Below are positions 15,151 through 15,571 of a stretch of 15,571 bases of DNA, piece after piece; the stretch's first letter is position 1, and every line of letters begins with the position of its first letter. The stretch lies in contig JBMOLK010000102.1 of the NCBI GenBank assembly GCA_049325575.1, positions 1-15,571 on the forward strand. Direction: 5' to 3'. The position numbers and the translations under genes are program-made. Source of the stretch: JBMOLK01 sp049325575 (GTDB lineage Bacteria > Bacillota > Clostridia > Acetivibrionales > Acetivibrionaceae). Under the pieces are notes generated by a model. The model saw only the letters and a list, made by a program, of their open reading frames with translations. It was not told where the DNA came from and searched no databases.

Positions 15151-15571
15151 ATGGTGCAGCATATAGGTATTATAGGAATAGGAGTAATGGGAAAAAACCT
15201 TGCTATAAATATGGCTGATAAAGGCTTTAAAGTAGCTGTATATGACTATTGGAAGGATAGGGTTGATGATATTATAGAGCAAAAGGGAGAGCTTGATATT
15301 TCGGGGGCGTACACATTGGAGGAGTTTGTAAGAATGCTTCAAACCCCGAGAAAAATTCTTCTGATGGTAAAGGCAGGAGAGCCTGTAGATGAAGTTATAA
15401 ACACGCTAAAACCCCATCTTTCAAAGGGTGATATATTAATTGACGGGGGTAATTCCTTCTTCAAGGATACAATGAGAAGAAGTGTTAAACTTAAAGCAGA
15501 AGGTTTTGAATTTATAGGAACCGGTGTATCGGGTGGTGAAGAAGGTGCCTTGAAGGGTCCGGCTATTATGC
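15151..15571 (+). CDS. gnd: 6-phosphogluconate dehydrogenase, N-terminal part (cut by window edge)
   Basis: An open frame from ATG 15151 gives 140 codons to the right edge. The Rossmann motif IGIIGIGVMGKN is at 5-16. LMVKAG (71-76), ILIDGGNS (95-102) and GVSGGEEGALKGP (125-137) are the 6-phosphogluconate dehydrogenase signatures; the catalytic lysine lies beyond the edge. The enzyme would oxidise 6-phosphogluconate to ribulose 5-phosphate and CO2. At the end of the second strand, Asp32-Tyr33-Trp34 stands where NADP-dependent enzymes have Asn-Arg-Thr/Ser to hold the 2'-phosphate. This favours NAD and a GntZ-like catabolic role (inference). It follows gntK by 54 bases with no terminator. The ribosome site is weak: AAGG at 15136-15139, 11 bases from the ATG. 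Confidence 0.92.
   Translation, partial: MVQHIGIIGIGVMGKNLAINMADKGFKVAVYDYWKDRVDDIIEQKGELDISGAYTLEEFVRMLQTPRKILLMVKAGEPVDEVINTLKPHLSKGDILIDGGNSFFKDTMRRSVKLKAEGFEFIGTGVSGGEEGALKGPAIM

Noticed and set aside
1..15571. CRISPR array, tRNA, rRNA, prophage or intact insertion sequence
   Set aside because: No regularly spaced direct repeats, no tRNA-like cloverleaf, and no transposase, integrase or phage genes were found on reading both strands.

Overview
The window looks like chromosomal DNA from an AT-rich Firmicute of the class Clostridia. The proteins most resemble those of the cellulolytic Acetivibrio (Clostridium) thermocellus group. That placement rests on recall of family sequences (especially the lactate dehydrogenase and the ldh / cinA / recA neighbourhood), not on a search. 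Genes are tightly packed with strong AGGAGG-type ribosome sites, clear sigma-A promoters and several intrinsic terminators. I see no tRNA, rRNA, CRISPR array, prophage or intact insertion sequence.

Left part, minus strand (1-4238). L-lactate dehydrogenase (ldh) is followed by a long palindromic terminator that contains its stop codon. A new promoter then drives a three-gene cluster: a MoxR-type AAA+ ATPase, a DUF58 membrane protein whose start overlaps the moxR end, and the N-terminal membrane half of a TgpA/transglutaminase-like protein that runs off the left edge. MoxR, DUF58 and transglutaminase proteins are a known association thought to act at the cell envelope.

Middle part, plus strand (4342-9189). 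Divergent from ldh are cinA (nucleotide salvage / pyridine nucleotide deamidation) and murJ (lipid II flippase, TTG start). Next is recA, with its own near-consensus promoter and a clear LexA (SOS) operator, closed by a terminator. recX, the RecA regulator, follows from its own promoter and ends in another terminator.

Right part, plus strand (9190-15571). An orphan 819-residue signalling protein has the order REC, GAF-like, coiled coil, PAS-like, HPt, CheA-like ATPase. A 276-base AT-rich gap follows, which may hold decayed minus-strand coding sequence. Then comes a probable operon of a cytoplasmic GH1 beta-glucosidase, an FGGY gluconokinase and a 6-phosphogluconate dehydrogenase cut by the right edge. 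Together these could split a beta-glucoside and feed gluconate through 6-phosphogluconate into the pentose phosphate pathway. The dehydrogenase carries a cofactor-loop signature that suggests NAD rather than NADP.

Most of the window is ordinary core genome. The items most worth a second look are the unusual CheA-like hybrid kinase and the beta-glucosidase / gluconokinase / 6PGDH operon.
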